A stretch of DNA of 64,000 bases from Tumebacillus algifaecis (GCF_002243515.1 NZ_CP022657.1:278001-342000); one strand, 5' to 3'. Numbered from the stretch's first letter, positions 40,144-50,161 are shown. Numbers and translations are program-made. Notes: generated by a model from the letters alone, not told the origin.

Positions 40144-41330
40144 ATGACAAAAACGGTGATTGTTAGCACAGCACGCACTCCGTTCGGCAAGTTTGGAGGC
40201 GCGCTCGCTCCGCTCACGGCAACCGATCTCGGCGGTTTGGTCATCAAAGAAGCGTTAACCCGCGGCGGAGTGTCTGGTGAACAGGTAGATGAAGTGGTGA
40301 TGGGCATGGTTCTGCAAGGAGGCGCTGGCCAGATTCCGTCGCGTCAAGCGGCGATCAAGGCAGGTCTGTCCTGGGATGTACCGACCCAGACGATCAACAA
40401 AGTCTGCGGGTCGGGCATGCGCGCTGTCACGCTGAGCGACCAGATCATCCGCTCCGGCGATGCAGATGTGATCGTCGCTGGGGGATGGAGTCGATGTCGA
40501 ACGCTCCCTACATCTTGCCGGGTGCTCGTAACGGTCTGCGCATGGGTGATGGCAAAGTGGTCGATCTGATGCAGTATGACGGTTTGCGCTGTGCGTTCCA
40601 TGATGTGCCGATGGCCGTGCACGGCTCGGTTGTGGCTGATGAATATGACATCTCGCGCAGTGCGCAAGATGAATGGGCGCTGCGCTCGCAACAGCGCGCG
40701 GTGGCGGCGATCGAAGCTGGCACATTTGATGTTGAGATCGTTCCGGTCGAAGTCCCGGGCAAAAAAGGTGCGGTCACGGTCGTTGACAAAGACGAAGCAC
40801 CGCGCGTCGATACGTCGCTTGAGAAATTGGCCGCGCTGAAGCCGGTATTCAAAAAAGATGGCTCGATCACAGCAGGCAATGCGCCAGGTGTCAATGACGG
40901 TGCTTGTGCGATCGTGCTGATGTCGGAGGAGAAAGCTGCCGCAGAGGGCATCAAGCCGCTGGCGACGATCCTCGGACACACTCAGGTGGGGGCGGACGCA
41001 CCCTATATCGCAACAACTCCCGCTTTGGCGATTCAAAAACTGCTCAAAAAGACAGGATATCAAGTAGAAGACATCGACCTGTTCGAGGTGAATGAAGCGT
41101 TTGCAGCGGTCACCCTGACCGCTGGGAAACTGGTCGGCTGGGATGAAGAGAAGGTCAACGTCAACGGCGGCGCAGTTGCGCTCGGGCACCCGATCGGCGC
41201 ATCGGGCGCACGCATTATCGGTACACTGATCTATGAACTGCGTCGTCGTGGCGGCGGTTTGGGGATCGCTGCGATCTGCTCTGGTGCGGCACAAGGCGAC
41301 GCGATCCTGTTGCAGGTGCACGGCGAATAA
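40144..41330 (+). pseudogene. Acetyl-CoA C-acetyltransferase (thiolase), broken by a one-base deletion in a G-run
   Basis: Frame 1 (40144 to about 40484) encodes the N-terminal third, including the acylated Cys in [20 protein letters not shown]. Frame 2 from 40485 encodes [20 protein letters not shown] to the end, with [30 protein letters not shown] and the second Cys in [12 protein letters not shown]. The family reads AGGMESMS here; the five G at 40480-40484 need one more G to join the frames. All catalytic residues are otherwise present at normal length (about 395), so a base-calling error is as likely as a real mutation. The enzyme would release or condense acetyl-CoA. Confidence 0.88.
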
Positions 41331-41413
41331 TCATCGCTCGCTTTTTCGACAAATATTGCCCGGGGAATAGGCTTCCCCGGGTGACTACATACCAATTGGA
41401 GGGTACATATCGC

Positions 41414-42265
41414 ATGGAGATTCGCAAAGTTCTCGTCATCGGTGCTGGTCAGATGGGCGCTGGCATCGCGCAAGTTGCAGCAACAGCAGGTCTGGAAGTC
41501 ATTCTCAACGATCTGAAGCCTGAATTCTTAGAACGCGGTATGGCGACGATCACGAAAAACCTGTCCCGTGATGTTGAAAAGGGCCGCAAGACGGAAGAGG
41601 AAAAAGCGGCGATCCTCGCGCGGCTGAAACCGACGACGAACATGGGTGACGCCCACGATGCGCAACTGGCGATCGAAGCGGCGACCGAAAACATGGAGAT
41701 CAAGAAGAACATTTTCCGCCAGATGGACGAAGTGCTTCCGGAAGGTGCAATCTTGGCTACCAATACCTCTTCTCTGCCGATCACCGAGATCGCGGCGGTC
41801 ACGTCCCGTCCGGAGCTGGTCATTGGCATGCACTTTATGAACCCGGTGCCGGTGATGAAGCTGGTTGAGATCATCCGTGGTCTTGCGACTACCGATGAGG
41901 TGTATAAGTCGATCGAAGACCTGTCCAAAAAGATGAGCAAAGTGCCGGTCGAAGTGAACGACTTCCCAGGCTTTGTATCGAACCGCGTGCTGATGCCGAT
42001 GATCAACGAAGCGATCTACTGTGTGTTCGAAGGGGTAGCGACGCCAGAATCGGTCGATGAAGTGATGAAGCTCGGGATGAATCATCCGATGGGGCCGCTG
42101 ACTTTGGCAGACTTTATCGGATTGGACACCTGTCTTGCGATCATGGAAGTGTTGTACGAAGGGTTTGGCGATTCGAAATACCGTCCGTGCCCATTGTTGC
42201 GCAAGTATGTTAAAGCGGGCTGGCTCGGGAAGAAAACGGGTCGCGGCTTCTACACCTATTCTTAA
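41414..42265 (+). CDS. 3-hydroxybutyryl-CoA / 3-hydroxyacyl-CoA dehydrogenase
   Basis: The 283-residue enzyme oxidises 3-hydroxyacyl-CoA with NAD. The N-terminal Rossmann loop is [40 protein letters not shown] and [16 protein letters not shown] contain the catalytic His region; the C-terminal helical domain has [20 protein letters not shown] and [16 protein letters not shown]. Length matches Hbd/MmgB (about 282). TTGGAGGG precedes ATG 41414; the frame from 41381 has no RBS. It lies between thiolase and crotonase genes. The single-domain short form points to short-chain substrates. Confidence 0.94.
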   Translation: MEIRKVLVIGAGQMGAGIAQVAATAGLEVILNDLKPEFLERGMATITKNLSRDVEKGRKTEEEKAAILARLKPTTNMGDAHDAQLAIEAATENMEIKKNIFRQMDEVLPEGAILATNTSSLPITEIAAVTSRPELVIGMHFMNPVPVMKLVEIIRGLATTDEVYKSIEDLSKKMSKVPVEVNDFPGFVSNRVLMPMINEAIYCVFEGVATPESVDEVMKLGMNHPMGPLTLADFIGLDTCLAIMEVLYEGFGDSKYRPCPLLRKYVKAGWLGKKTGRGFYTYS

Positions 42266-42291
42266 TTTTTAGCACGGGAGGTCATACGGTT

Positions 42292-43074
42292 ATGGAATTT
42301 CAAAACTTGTTGTTCGAAGTGCGCGATGGGGTCGGGATCATCACGTTGAACCGCCCGAAAGCGCTGAATGCGTTGAACTCGGCGTTGCTCGATGAGATGG
42401 GTGCATTGCTTGATGATATCGCGAAAAATGAGGCGATCCATGTGGTCGTCATCACCGGCGGCGGAGAGAAAGCGTTTGCGGCAGGTGCGGACATCGCGGA
42501 AATGCAGAACTTTACGGCGATCGAAGGCCGAACGTTCTCGGTAAGCGGCATGAAGAACATCTCCAAGCTGGAGACGATTCCGCAGCCGACGATTGCGGCG
42601 GTCAACGGGTTTGCGCTCGGCGGCGGCTGTGAAGTGGTGATGGCTTGTGACATCCGGATCGCATCGACCAAAGCGAAATTTGGCCAGCCAGAAGTCAACT
42701 TAGGCGTCACGCCAGGCTTTGGCGGCACACAGCGCCTGCCGCGTCTGGTCGGGCCTGCAATCGCCAAAGAACTGCTGTTCACAGGCGATGTGATCGGGGC
42801 GGAGCGCGCCTATCAGATCGGTCTGGTCAATCAGGTGGTCGAACCGGAAGAGTTGCTGAACAAAGCGCTGGAGATGGCACAAAAAATCGCTTCCAAAGGC
42901 CAATTGGCGGTGCGCATGTCCAAACAGGGTGTCAACGAAGGCATGAACATGGATCTGTCTCGCGCTCTGCAATATGAGTCGGAGCTGTTCGGGCTGTCGT
43001 TTTCGACCGAAGATCAAAAAGAAGGCATGGCAGCTTTCTTGGAAAAACGCCAAGCAGAATTTAAAGGCAGATAG
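42292..43074 (+). CDS. Enoyl-CoA hydratase (crotonase family)
   Basis: The 260-residue enzyme hydrates trans-2-enoyl-CoA to 3-hydroxyacyl-CoA. The oxyanion segment is GEKAFAAGADIAEMQNF, and the two catalytic glutamates lie in GFALGGGCEVVMACDIRIA (about residue 113) and GQPEVNLGVTPGFGGTQRLP (about 133). Length is normal for short-chain crotonases. GGGAGG lies 10 nt before the ATG, 26 nt after the previous stop. The active site has both Glu residues, so hydratase activity is preferred to isomerase. Confidence 0.93.
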   Translation: MEFQNLLFEVRDGVGIITLNRPKALNALNSALLDEMGALLDDIAKNEAIHVVVITGGGEKAFAAGADIAEMQNFTAIEGRTFSVSGMKNISKLETIPQPTIAAVNGFALGGGCEVVMACDIRIASTKAKFGQPEVNLGVTPGFGGTQRLPRLVGPAIAKELLFTGDVIGAERAYQIGLVNQVVEPEELLNKALEMAQKIASKGQLAVRMSKQGVNEGMNMDLSRALQYESELFGLSFSTEDQKEGMAAFLEKRQAEFKGR

Positions 43075-43094
43075 GCGAGGGGGGCTTGGGAGAG

Positions 43095-44240
43095 ATGGAT
43101 TTCAACCTGACAAAAGACCAGCGCGATCTGCAGCAGATGGTACGCGATTTTGCACAAAATGAAATTGCACCGCTCGCGGCAGAACTGGACGCAAGCGACG
43201 AGTTTCCGATCGAACTGATTCGCAAAATGGGTGAGCTCGGCCTGCTTGGGATTCCGATTCCAGAGGAGTATGATGGAGTAGGGGCCGACTTTACGTCGTA
43301 CATGCTGGCGATCGAAGAGATTTCCTACGCGTCCGCTTCGGTCGGTGTGATCTTGGCTGTACATACCTCGGTGGGCACGATGCCGATCTTAAATTTTGGA
43401 TCGGATGAGCAGAAGCAAAAATATGTGCCGCGTCTGGCGGCAGGCGAACTGATCGGCGCGTTCGGCTTGACCGAGCCAGGCGCTGGGTCGGACGCTTCGG
43501 GCATCCGCACCCGCGCGGTGAAGCAAGGTGATACCTATGTGCTGAACGGCTCGAAGATCTTTATCACCAACGGTGAAGTGGCCGACATCTTCATCGTGTT
43601 TGCGGTGACCGATCCGGAGGCGGGAGCGAAAGGCGTGTCGGCGTTTATCGTCGAGCGCGAAACGCCGGGCTTTTCAATCGGAAAGAAAGAGCACAAGATG
43701 GGGATGAACGGCTCGGGGACTGTCGAGTTGATTTTTGACAACGCAATGGTTCCGGCGACGCAGTTGCTCGGGGCGGAAGGCCAAGGGTTTACGGTGGCGA
43801 TGAGCAACCTCGACGGCGGCCGCATCGGCATCGCGGCACAGGCGCTGGGGATCGCCAGAGCTGCATTTGACGCGGCGCGCGCCTATGTGCAACAGCGCGA
43901 GCAGTTTGGCCGCCCGATCGCCGATTTTCAGGCGGTGCAGTTTATGCTCGCCGACATGGCGACCAAGATTGAAGCGTCTCGCCTCTTGATCTACAACGCG
44001 GCAGCCCTTCGTCAAGCCAAGCTGCCCGTTTCCAAGCAAGCCTCGATGGCCAAATATTATGCCACCGATACGGCGATGTCGGTGACGACCGATGCGGTTC
44101 AACTGTTCGGCGGGTACGGCTATTCGAAAGAGTATCCCGTGGAGCGCTTGATGCGCGATGCAAAAGTTACCCAAATCTACGAGGGCACCAACCAGATCCA
44201 ACGCATTGTCGTGGCGAAGAACCTGTTAAAGGGCCTGTAG
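43095..44240 (+). CDS. Acyl-CoA dehydrogenase (first of two)
   Basis: The 381-residue FAD enzyme dehydrogenates acyl-CoA to enoyl-CoA and passes electrons to ETF. Family marks are [40 protein letters not shown] and the C-terminal [20 protein letters not shown], whose Glu in YEGT is the catalytic base of short-chain/butyryl-CoA types. GAGGGGGG lies 9 nt before ATG 43095; a TTG at 43086 is too close to it. The second dehydrogenase begins 19 nt after the stop. Chain-length preference cannot be told. Confidence 0.92.
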   Translation: MDFNLTKDQRDLQQMVRDFAQNEIAPLAAELDASDEFPIELIRKMGELGLLGIPIPEEYDGVGADFTSYMLAIEEISYASASVGVILAVHTSVGTMPILNFGSDEQKQKYVPRLAAGELIGAFGLTEPGAGSDASGIRTRAVKQGDTYVLNGSKIFITNGEVADIFIVFAVTDPEAGAKGVSAFIVERETPGFSIGKKEHKMGMNGSGTVELIFDNAMVPATQLLGAEGQGFTVAMSNLDGGRIGIAAQALGIARAAFDAARAYVQQREQFGRPIADFQAVQFMLADMATKIEASRLLIYNAAALRQAKLPVSKQASMAKYYATDTAMSVTTDAVQLFGGYGYSKEYPVERLMRDAKVTQIYEGTNQIQRIVVAKNLLKGL

Positions 44241-44259
44241 GAAAGAGAGGAAGCAGAAG

Positions 44260-45408
44260 ATGAACTTTCAACTGACGCAAGATCAATATGAGATCCGCAA
44301 GCTGGTGCGCGATTTCGCGCTGAACGAGGTGGCTCCGGGCGCGATGGAGCGCGATGAGAAGGAAGAGTTCTCCCGCGAGATTTTTGACAAGATGGCTGAG
44401 ATCGGCCTGTGCGGGATTCCGTGGCCGGAAGAGTACGGCGGCGCGGGCATGGACTACGTCTCCTATGTGATCGCGGTGGAAGAGCTGTCCCGCATCGACG
44501 CATCGGTCGGCGTGACGCTGTCTGTGCAAACCTCGCTGGCTGGTTGGCCGATCTACAAGTTCGGCAACGAGGAGCAAAAGCAGAAGTACCTGCGCCGTTT
44601 GGCAGAAGGCACTTCGATCGGCGCATACGGCTTGACCGAGCCGGGCTCCGGCACCGATGCGGGCGCTATGCGCACGACGGCGGTGGAGAAGGACGATCAT
44701 TGGGTGCTCAACGGTTCGAAGATCTTTATCACCAATGGCGGCGTGGCCGACATCTATGTCGTCTTTGCTGTGACCGATATGGAAAAGCGCACTCGCGGCG
44801 GTATCACCGCGTTCATCGTGGAAGCAGATTTCCCGGGCTTCTCTGTCGGCAAGCATGAAAAGAAGCTGGGCATTCGCTCCTCGACCACGACGGAGATCAT
44901 TTTTGACAACTGCATCGTGCCGAAGGAAAACATGCTCGGCGCGCTTGGCGAAGGCTTCAAGATCGCGATGATGACGCTCGATGGCGGTCGTAACGGCATC
45001 GCGGCACAGGCGCTCGGGATCGCGCAAGGCGCGCTCGATCTGGCGACCGACTATGCACAACAGCGCGAGCAGTTTGGCAAGTCGATCTCCACTTTCCAAG
45101 CGATCCAGTTCAAACTGGCCGATATGGCGACCGAAATCGAAGCGGCTCGCCTGCTCACCTACCAAGCGGCGTGGTTGGAGTCGGAAGGTCTTCCGTACGG
45201 CAAACAGTCGGCGATGTCGAAAGTGTTTGCGTCCGACGTGGCGATGAAAGTGGCGGTCGAAGCGGTACAAATCTACGGCGGATACGGCTTTACGCGCGAG
45301 TATCCGGTCGAGCGCTTCCTGCGCGATGCGAAGATCACGCAGATCTACGAAGGCACCAACGAAGTGCAGCGCATGGTTATCGCACGCCATCTCCTGAAGG
45401 AGAAATAG
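44260..45408 (+). CDS. Acyl-CoA dehydrogenase (second of two)
   Basis: The 382-residue paralogue shares the layout of its neighbour: [60 protein letters not shown] and catalytic [11 protein letters not shown]. Differences run along the whole protein, so the copies probably have different substrates, for instance straight and branched chains. GAAAGAGAGG precedes the ATG. The meaB ATG follows after one base, so the two are translationally linked. Confidence 0.92.
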   Translation: MNFQLTQDQYEIRKLVRDFALNEVAPGAMERDEKEEFSREIFDKMAEIGLCGIPWPEEYGGAGMDYVSYVIAVEELSRIDASVGVTLSVQTSLAGWPIYKFGNEEQKQKYLRRLAEGTSIGAYGLTEPGSGTDAGAMRTTAVEKDDHWVLNGSKIFITNGGVADIYVVFAVTDMEKRTRGGITAFIVEADFPGFSVGKHEKKLGIRSSTTTEIIFDNCIVPKENMLGALGEGFKIAMMTLDGGRNGIAAQALGIAQGALDLATDYAQQREQFGKSISTFQAIQFKLADMATEIEAARLLTYQAAWLESEGLPYGKQSAMSKVFASDVAMKVAVEAVQIYGGYGFTREYPVERFLRDAKITQIYEGTNEVQRMVIARHLLKEK

Positions 45409-45409
45409 G

Positions 45410-46351
45410 ATGCACGAGCTGGTTCGGCGGATTTTAAGCGGTGACAAGCGCGCTGCAGCCCGTGCCATCACGCATATCGAAAACGATGCGCCGCAAAAGC
45501 ATGAGATCCTCCGCGACCTGCACCCGCACACGGGAAATGCCTACCTCGTCGGCCTCACCGGGTCGCCGGGGGCGGGCAAAAGCTCGCTGACCGATCGCAT
45601 CATCACCTATCTGCGCAAAGAAAAGGAGATGAAAGTCGGCGTGATCGCCGTCGATCCGACCTCGCCGTTTACCGGTGGGGCGATCTTGGGCGATCGCGTG
45701 CGGATGGGCACACACGCCCTCGACCCTGACGTGTTCATCCGCTCGATGGGCACGCGAGGTTCGCTTGGGGGGCTGGCACGGACGACGCAGGAGGCGCTGC
45801 GCGTGCTCGACGCGTGGGGCTGTGAAGTGATCCTGATCGAAACGGTCGGCGTGGGGCAGAGCGAACTCGACATCATGAATGTGGCCGACTCGACCGTCGT
45901 CGTGCTCAATCCGTCGGCGGGCGACCACATCCAGACGATGAAGGCGGGCATCATGGAGATCGCAGACCTGTTTGTGATCAACAAAGCAGATCTGCCCGGT
46001 ACGGACAAGACGGACCGAGAAGTCAGCAACATGCTCGATTTGATGGGCCATGTGCCGTGGCGTCCGCCTGTGACGCGCACCATCTCGCGTGACAACAAGG
46101 GGATTCCCGAGTTTTGGGAGAAGGTGCAGGAGCACGAAGCGTACCTGCGCTCCTCCGGCGTTTGGGAACAGCGTCGCCATAAGCGTCGTCAGGACGAAGT
46201 GCTGGCGATCATCGAAGGGCAGATGACCCGTCGCGTGAAGGAACTGATGCACGGCGATGCGTCGTGGAGCAACAAGATCGCTCAGGTGGAACAAGGTGCG
46301 GTCGATCCGTATTCGGTTGCCGATGAGATGATCGGGAAGTTGTTGAAATAA
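45410..46351 (+). CDS. meaB: MeaB/ArgK-type G-protein chaperone of acyl-CoA mutases
   Basis: The 313-residue GTPase protects and reloads adenosylcobalamin-dependent mutases such as methylmalonyl-CoA mutase. P-loop GLTGSPGAGKSSLTDRIITY is near residues 45-64. DPTSPFTGGAILGDRVRM is the family switch segment, ETVGVGQSELDI follows, and the base-recognition NKAD lies in DLFVINKADLPGTD. No mutase gene is in the window, so the client is encoded elsewhere. It ends the beta-oxidation operon. GGAGAAATAGG overlaps the preceding stop codon. Confidence 0.92.
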   Translation: MHELVRRILSGDKRAAARAITHIENDAPQKHEILRDLHPHTGNAYLVGLTGSPGAGKSSLTDRIITYLRKEKEMKVGVIAVDPTSPFTGGAILGDRVRMGTHALDPDVFIRSMGTRGSLGGLARTTQEALRVLDAWGCEVILIETVGVGQSELDIMNVADSTVVVLNPSAGDHIQTMKAGIMEIADLFVINKADLPGTDKTDREVSNMLDLMGHVPWRPPVTRTISRDNKGIPEFWEKVQEHEAYLRSSGVWEQRRHKRRQDEVLAIIEGQMTRRVKELMHGDASWSNKIAQVEQGAVDPYSVADEMIGKLLK

Positions 46352-46356
46352 TAGGG

Positions 46357-46388
46357 AAGACCCTCGGTTCAGGACCGAGGGTCTTTTT
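46357..46388. terminator. Terminator of the fad operon, shared with cmpA
   Basis: AGACCCTCGGT pairs perfectly with ACCGAGGGTCT around TCAGG, followed by TTTTT. The convergent cmpA gene ends about 100 bp away. Confidence 0.9.
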
Positions 46389-46485
46389 GCATCGTCGCTC
46401 CGCCGGGCAACAGCGAGGGTTTGGTGTTCCATCTGCCATGTGTGCGCTCTGTTGTCGCAGGTGCTGTTCATGCTTGAGGTGGCAG

Positions 46486-46632
46486 TCACTCCGCATCTCC
46501 ATGAGCCGTGCCCGCTTCCTCGTGGCGGAGTGTGTTTTGGTATTTATAAAAAACGCGGTTGAGCATTCTGATCGATCGCTTGTCTTTTTCCCGAAATGCT
46601 CGGGATAGTTGGTTCCGAAGCCAACTTGGCAC
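46486..46632 (-). CDS. cmpA: Cortex morphogenetic protein CmpA
   Basis: The 48-residue product starts VPSWLRNQLSRAFREKDKRS and continues IRMLNRVFYKYQ. This parallels B. subtilis CmpA (37 residues), which has a PxWLKxQ start, an AFxEKDxxxIxxLN centre and aromatic residues after it. CmpA works with ClpXP to remove mis-assembled SpoIVA during coat and cortex formation. GTG at 46632 follows GGGGGAGGG with good spacing. The tail after YKYQ is about 14 residues longer than usual. The length extension and GTG start make it easy to overlook. Confidence 0.75.
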   Translation of the reverse strand: MPSWLRNQLSRAFREKDKRSIRMLNRVFYKYQNTLRHEEAGTAHGDAE

Positions 46633-46805
46633 TCGTCCCTCCCCCTTGTGAAAAGATTTTGCTTCTAGGCTATGCGAGGGGGACTGGAAAGGTGCCCAGT
46701 TGCTTGTTGGCAATTGAATCGAGCGAGCGGAGCGAAACTGGCACAGCAAGACCGATTTGCGTCAGGGAATGCATTTGCTCAGATCGCACGGTCTGGGGAG
46801 ACAAA

Positions 46806-46838
46806 AACAGACGTTGGCGCTTAGCTCCAACGTCTGTT
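46806..46838 (-). terminator. Terminator of comEB
   Basis: CAGACGTTGG pairs with CCAACGTCTG. On the minus strand it follows the comEB stop and ends in TTTTTG. Confidence 0.85.
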
Positions 46839-46871
46839 CGATACTTCTGCTCGAGCTGCTTTCATCCGAGA

Positions 46872-47303
46872 CTACTCTGCTTGCGGGACGATCTGCTCAA
46901 TCGCCACACCAGCCCGCTGCAACAGTTCGACCGCATACTCGTCGATCCGATACCCTTCGGTGTAGTAGATCTCCTTTATACCCGCCTGAATGATCTGCTT
47001 CGAGCAGAGCAGGCATGGAAAATGAGTCACGTAAATCGAAGCGTCTGCTGTCGAGACGCCAAATTTGGCACATTGCAAGATGGCGTTCGATTCGGCGTGG
47101 ATCGTGCGGATGCAATGGCCGTTTACGACATGACAGCCGACATCGTGGCAGTGCACATCGCCTGCGACGCTGCCGTTGTAGCCGGTGGAGATGATCCGTT
47201 TGTCGCGCACGATCACCGCCCCGACATGCAGGCGGTCACAGGTGGCGCGGGTGGCGACCATCTTGGCTTGGTCCATAAAATATTCGTTCCACGGTTTGCG
47301 CAT
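46872..47303 (-). CDS. comEB: Deoxycytidylate deaminase (ComE operon protein 2)
   Basis: The 143-residue zinc enzyme converts dCMP to dUMP for thymidylate synthesis. Zinc ligands are the His in TIHAESNAI and the two Cys in THFPCLLCSKQI; a further site near CHDVGCH is typical of the dCMP group. The start MRKPWNEYFM at ATG 47303 follows GGGAGGG; an upstream ATG at 47333 has no RBS. In B. subtilis the gene lies in the comE operon, but here it is alone with its own terminator. Confidence 0.9.
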   Translation of the reverse strand: MRKPWNEYFMDQAKMVATRATCDRLHVGAVIVRDKRIISTGYNGSVAGDVHCHDVGCHVVNGHCIRTIHAESNAILQCAKFGVSTADASIYVTHFPCLLCSKQIIQAGIKEIYYTEGYRIDEYAVELLQRAGVAIEQIVPQAE

Positions 47304-47360
47304 CGCGGTGCCCTCCCAGTTTTCAACTTTCATGTCTATTCTACATCCCGAGAAAATAGG

Positions 47361-47407
47361 TGTCGAACAGAAGATTAGTTTCCGACATTTCGACGAACTG
47401 TTCGACG
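47361..47407 (+). promoter_or_regulatory. Cluster of Spo0A-like boxes
   Basis: TGTCGAA at 47361-47367 is an exact 0A box. TTCGACG at 47389-47395 and 47401-47407 are inverse boxes with one mismatch. They lie about 150-190 bp upstream of the spoIIE -35, farther than usual. Confidence 0.45.
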
Positions 47408-47555
47408 GAAGCCCCCTTTTTCACGACGAATGTACGTTCTCTCTTGCAATCATGGGCGGTAGACTCGGCTTGCTTCCCGCTCGATTCACGGACATACGTT
47501 CGCGAAGAGGAGCCCCGATAGCTGTCGGAATTTTCTTTGTTAGCGGTGCGGCGTT

Positions 47556-47588
47556 TTGACAAACATCGCTGATGATCCATGCTATCCT
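47556..47588 (+). promoter_or_regulatory. spoIIE promoter with a 21-bp spacer
   Basis: TTGACA (47556-47561) and TATCCT (47583-47588) are 21 bp apart. B. subtilis spoIIE has a Spo0A-activated sigma-A promoter with the same long spacing. Confidence 0.7.
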
Positions 47589-47626
47589 GAGACCATTCAA
47601 ATCAGGAGACGGGATGGTGGACGAGC

Positions 47627-50161
47627 ATGTGGAAACGGATGTGGGAAGGACGCCTGGCGTTTGGGGGCGGGGGTCAGGCCGAGGCGGAGCAGGCGCTCGG
47701 GAGGATCGCCTCCCGGTGGCAGCGTCTGCAAGGCCGAGTCGGAGCGGTGGTCAACCGCGGGACGCTGGTGCTGGTGATCATGGCCTTTTTCCTCGGGCGT
47801 GCGATGATACTGGGAGAACTCGCCCCCTTCTCGATCGCGTTCTACGCTGTGATCTTGCGGCTGAAACGGTCGGCTGCCAAGCCGGTGCTGCTCTCGCTGA
47901 TCGCAGGCTCGCTGACAGCTCAAGGCATCTTCTCGATCTGGCCGATGCTGGTGACCGCCTTGCTCTTTTACCGGGTGATCTACGGGATGTTGACCAAGAA
48001 GAAGGCGCTGACCTTGAACATGGTGCCATTTGTCGTCTTCCTCGTCGATGCGGGGGTGCGAATGGCAGCCAACGCAGCGGTGAGTGACACGACGACCTAC
48101 TCGTTGATGATGGCGCTGGTCGAAGGGTTTCTCGCGATGGTGCTGACCCTGATCTTCATCCAGTCCCTGCCGATCTTCACTTTCCAGCGCGGTGTCAAAG
48201 CGTTGCGCAACGAAGAGATCGTTTGCCTGGTGATCATGCTCGCTTCCGTACTGACCGGGTTCCACCATCTGACGGTGGCCGGGTTGTCGTTTGAAAATAT
48301 ATTCTCGCGCTACCTGATCATGCTGTTCGCACTGATCGGCGGGGCGGGGGTTGCCGCTGGGGTCGGGGTGGTGACCGGAATCATTTTGACGATGGCAAAC
48401 ATGTTGGCAGCTACGCAGATCGGGCTGCTCGCATTCTCCGGCTTGCTCGCAGGTCTGCTTCGCGATATGAGAAAGATGGGAGTCGGGATCGGCTTTGTGC
48501 TGGGGACGGCGATTCTGACCGTCTATGTCAACGATGTGGCTACGGTGATCGCAGCGCTTCAAGAGTCGGCGGTGGCGTTCTTGCTGCTGCTTTGCACACC
48601 GAAGAGCTTTATCGATCAGGTGTCGCGCTATGTGCCGGGGACGCATCAGCATTCCTTATCCCAGCAGGATTATACGAGGCGGGTTCGCGATCTGATGGCG
48701 ACGCGAATTCGCGAGGTGTCGAGCGTGTTTGACGAATTGTCCCACACGTTCGCACAGATTTCCAGCGCGAAGGTCAAGCCGCTCGATGAGGTGATGAACA
48801 AAACGATCGATGTGGTCGCCAATGAAGTGTGTGCCGATTGTTTCAAGCGGTCGCAATGCTGGGAGAAAAATTTCTATGGCACGTATCGCGCGCTGTTCGA
48901 TACGGCGACTTTGATCGATCTGGAGGGAGGGGTCAAACGCGCCAATCTGCCACCGGAGCTGAAAAAGTTCTGTGTGCGCACCGAGCAGATCCTGCCTGCG
49001 ATGCACCGGGCGGTGGAGCTGACGAAACGGGACATGCAGTGGCAGTACCAACTGGCAGACAGCCGGAACATGGTGGCCGCACAGCTGGCCGGGATCGGAA
49101 CGATCATGAGTGATCTCGCGCAGGAGATTCGCAAGGAAAACAACGTGTCGGTCGATCATGAAGAACATATCGTAGCTGCCTTGGAACATCTCGGGCTGTC
49201 GATTCGCTCGGTTGAGATCGTGTCGCTTGCGGAAGGGAAAGTGGAGATCGAAGTCACTTCCGCCGGAGCCGCATCGGCAGAAGAAGGGGAGAAGCTGATC
49301 GCGCCGCTGTTGTCCGAAATCATCGGCGAAAACATCATCGTGTCGCGAAAACGCGTGTGGGAGGATGAGAACAGCGTGACGATGACGCTGTCCTCGGCGA
49401 AGATTTACCAGATTGAGACGGGTGTGGCCAGCGCGGCGAAGGAGGGTCGCCTGCATTGCGGGGATTCGTTTACCACCTTGGACGTGGGGAATGGAAAATT
49501 CGCCGTGGCGGTCAGCGACGGGATGGGTAATGGCGAGCGGGCGATGCAAGAGTCGAGCGCGGCGATTCGGCTGTTGCAGCAGTTGTTAAAAGCAGGCTTT
49601 GAGGAGCAGATGGCGATCAAAACGGTCAATTCTGTGCTTCTCCTACGCTCGAAAGATGAGATTTTTACGACGATGGATCTGGCTTTGATCGATATGTTCA
49701 CAGCCAAGACCGAGTTTTTGAAAATCGGCTCAGCCCCGTCCTTTATCAAGAGGGGGCAACGCGTTTTGTCGATCGAAGGGGAGAATGTGCCGATCGGAAT
49801 CTTGCAAGACATTGACATCCAGACGGTCGAAGAAGAGTTGAAGGAAGGCGACTTCTTGATCCTGATGTCGGACGGTATATTCGATGCGCCGAAGCACACC
49901 GACGACAAGGAAGGCTGGCTGAAAAAGCGAATCGAGGAATTTGAATCGAACGATCCGCAGGAGATCGCCGACATGCTGGTCGAACTGGCGGTGCGGATCA
50001 ACCACGGCAAAATTATTGATGACATGACCGTGTTGGTCGCAAAAGTGGAAAAATACAAGCCGGAGTGGGCGACGATCCGCTTGCCGGGCGTGCAAAAGCT
50101 GAAGCGGAACAAAACGGCAGGTGCGGAAAAAGGAACGGAGAAGCTGGTGCCGATGAATTGA
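47627..50161 (+). CDS. spoIIE: Stage II sporulation protein E, PP2C-type phosphatase
   Basis: The 844-residue membrane phosphatase dephosphorylates SpoIIAA to activate sigma-F in the forespore and joins FtsZ at the polar septum. About ten hydrophobic segments fill residues 45-330. A helical regulatory region follows with DYTRRVRDLMATRIREVSSV, and the PP2C domain carries metal-site motifs AVAVSDGMGNG near 628-638 and ILMSDGIFDAP near 744. Length is close to B. subtilis SpoIIE (827). The RBS GGTGGACGAG is modest. The yabS-yabT-tilS-hpt-ftsH order downstream matches B. subtilis. Confidence 0.95.
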   Translation: MWKRMWEGRLAFGGGGQAEAEQALGRIASRWQRLQGRVGAVVNRGTLVLVIMAFFLGRAMILGELAPFSIAFYAVILRLKRSAAKPVLLSLIAGSLTAQGIFSIWPMLVTALLFYRVIYGMLTKKKALTLNMVPFVVFLVDAGVRMAANAAVSDTTTYSLMMALVEGFLAMVLTLIFIQSLPIFTFQRGVKALRNEEIVCLVIMLASVLTGFHHLTVAGLSFENIFSRYLIMLFALIGGAGVAAGVGVVTGIILTMANMLAATQIGLLAFSGLLAGLLRDMRKMGVGIGFVLGTAILTVYVNDVATVIAALQESAVAFLLLLCTPKSFIDQVSRYVPGTHQHSLSQQDYTRRVRDLMATRIREVSSVFDELSHTFAQISSAKVKPLDEVMNKTIDVVANEVCADCFKRSQCWEKNFYGTYRALFDTATLIDLEGGVKRANLPPELKKFCVRTEQILPAMHRAVELTKRDMQWQYQLADSRNMVAAQLAGIGTIMSDLAQEIRKENNVSVDHEEHIVAALEHLGLSIRSVEIVSLAEGKVEIEVTSAGAASAEEGEKLIAPLLSEIIGENIIVSRKRVWEDENSVTMTLSSAKIYQIETGVASAAKEGRLHCGDSFTTLDVGNGKFAVAVSDGMGNGERAMQESSAAIRLLQQLLKAGFEEQMAIKTVNSVLLLRSKDEIFTTMDLALIDMFTAKTEFLKIGSAPSFIKRGQRVLSIEGENVPIGILQDIDIQTVEEELKEGDFLILMSDGIFDAPKHTDDKEGWLKKRIEEFESNDPQEIADMLVELAVRINHGKIIDDMTVLVAKVEKYKPEWATIRLPGVQKLKRNKTAGAEKGTEKLVPMN

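Larger units (their letters stand above)
47304..47626. other. Intergenic region between comEB and spoIIE
   Basis: No gene is visible. It holds 0A-like boxes at 47361-47407 and the spoIIE promoter at 47556-47588, described separately. Confidence 0.5.

Noticed and set aside
40480-40484. Programmed frameshift in the thiolase
   Set aside because: The G-run lacks a known slippery heptamer, and thiolases are not known to use frameshifting; a missing G is simpler.
41381-41413. Upstream start for the hydroxyacyl-CoA dehydrogenase
   Set aside because: It adds 11 residues before the Rossmann fold and contains the GGAGGG RBS of ATG 41414.
46596-47378. 260-codon plus-strand frame over comEB
   Set aside because: It crosses the comEB terminator and is antisense to a clear dCMP deaminase.
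48656-49549. Long frames opposite spoIIE
   Set aside because: His/Arg-rich shadows typical of GC-rich coding DNA; spoIIE on the plus strand is certain.
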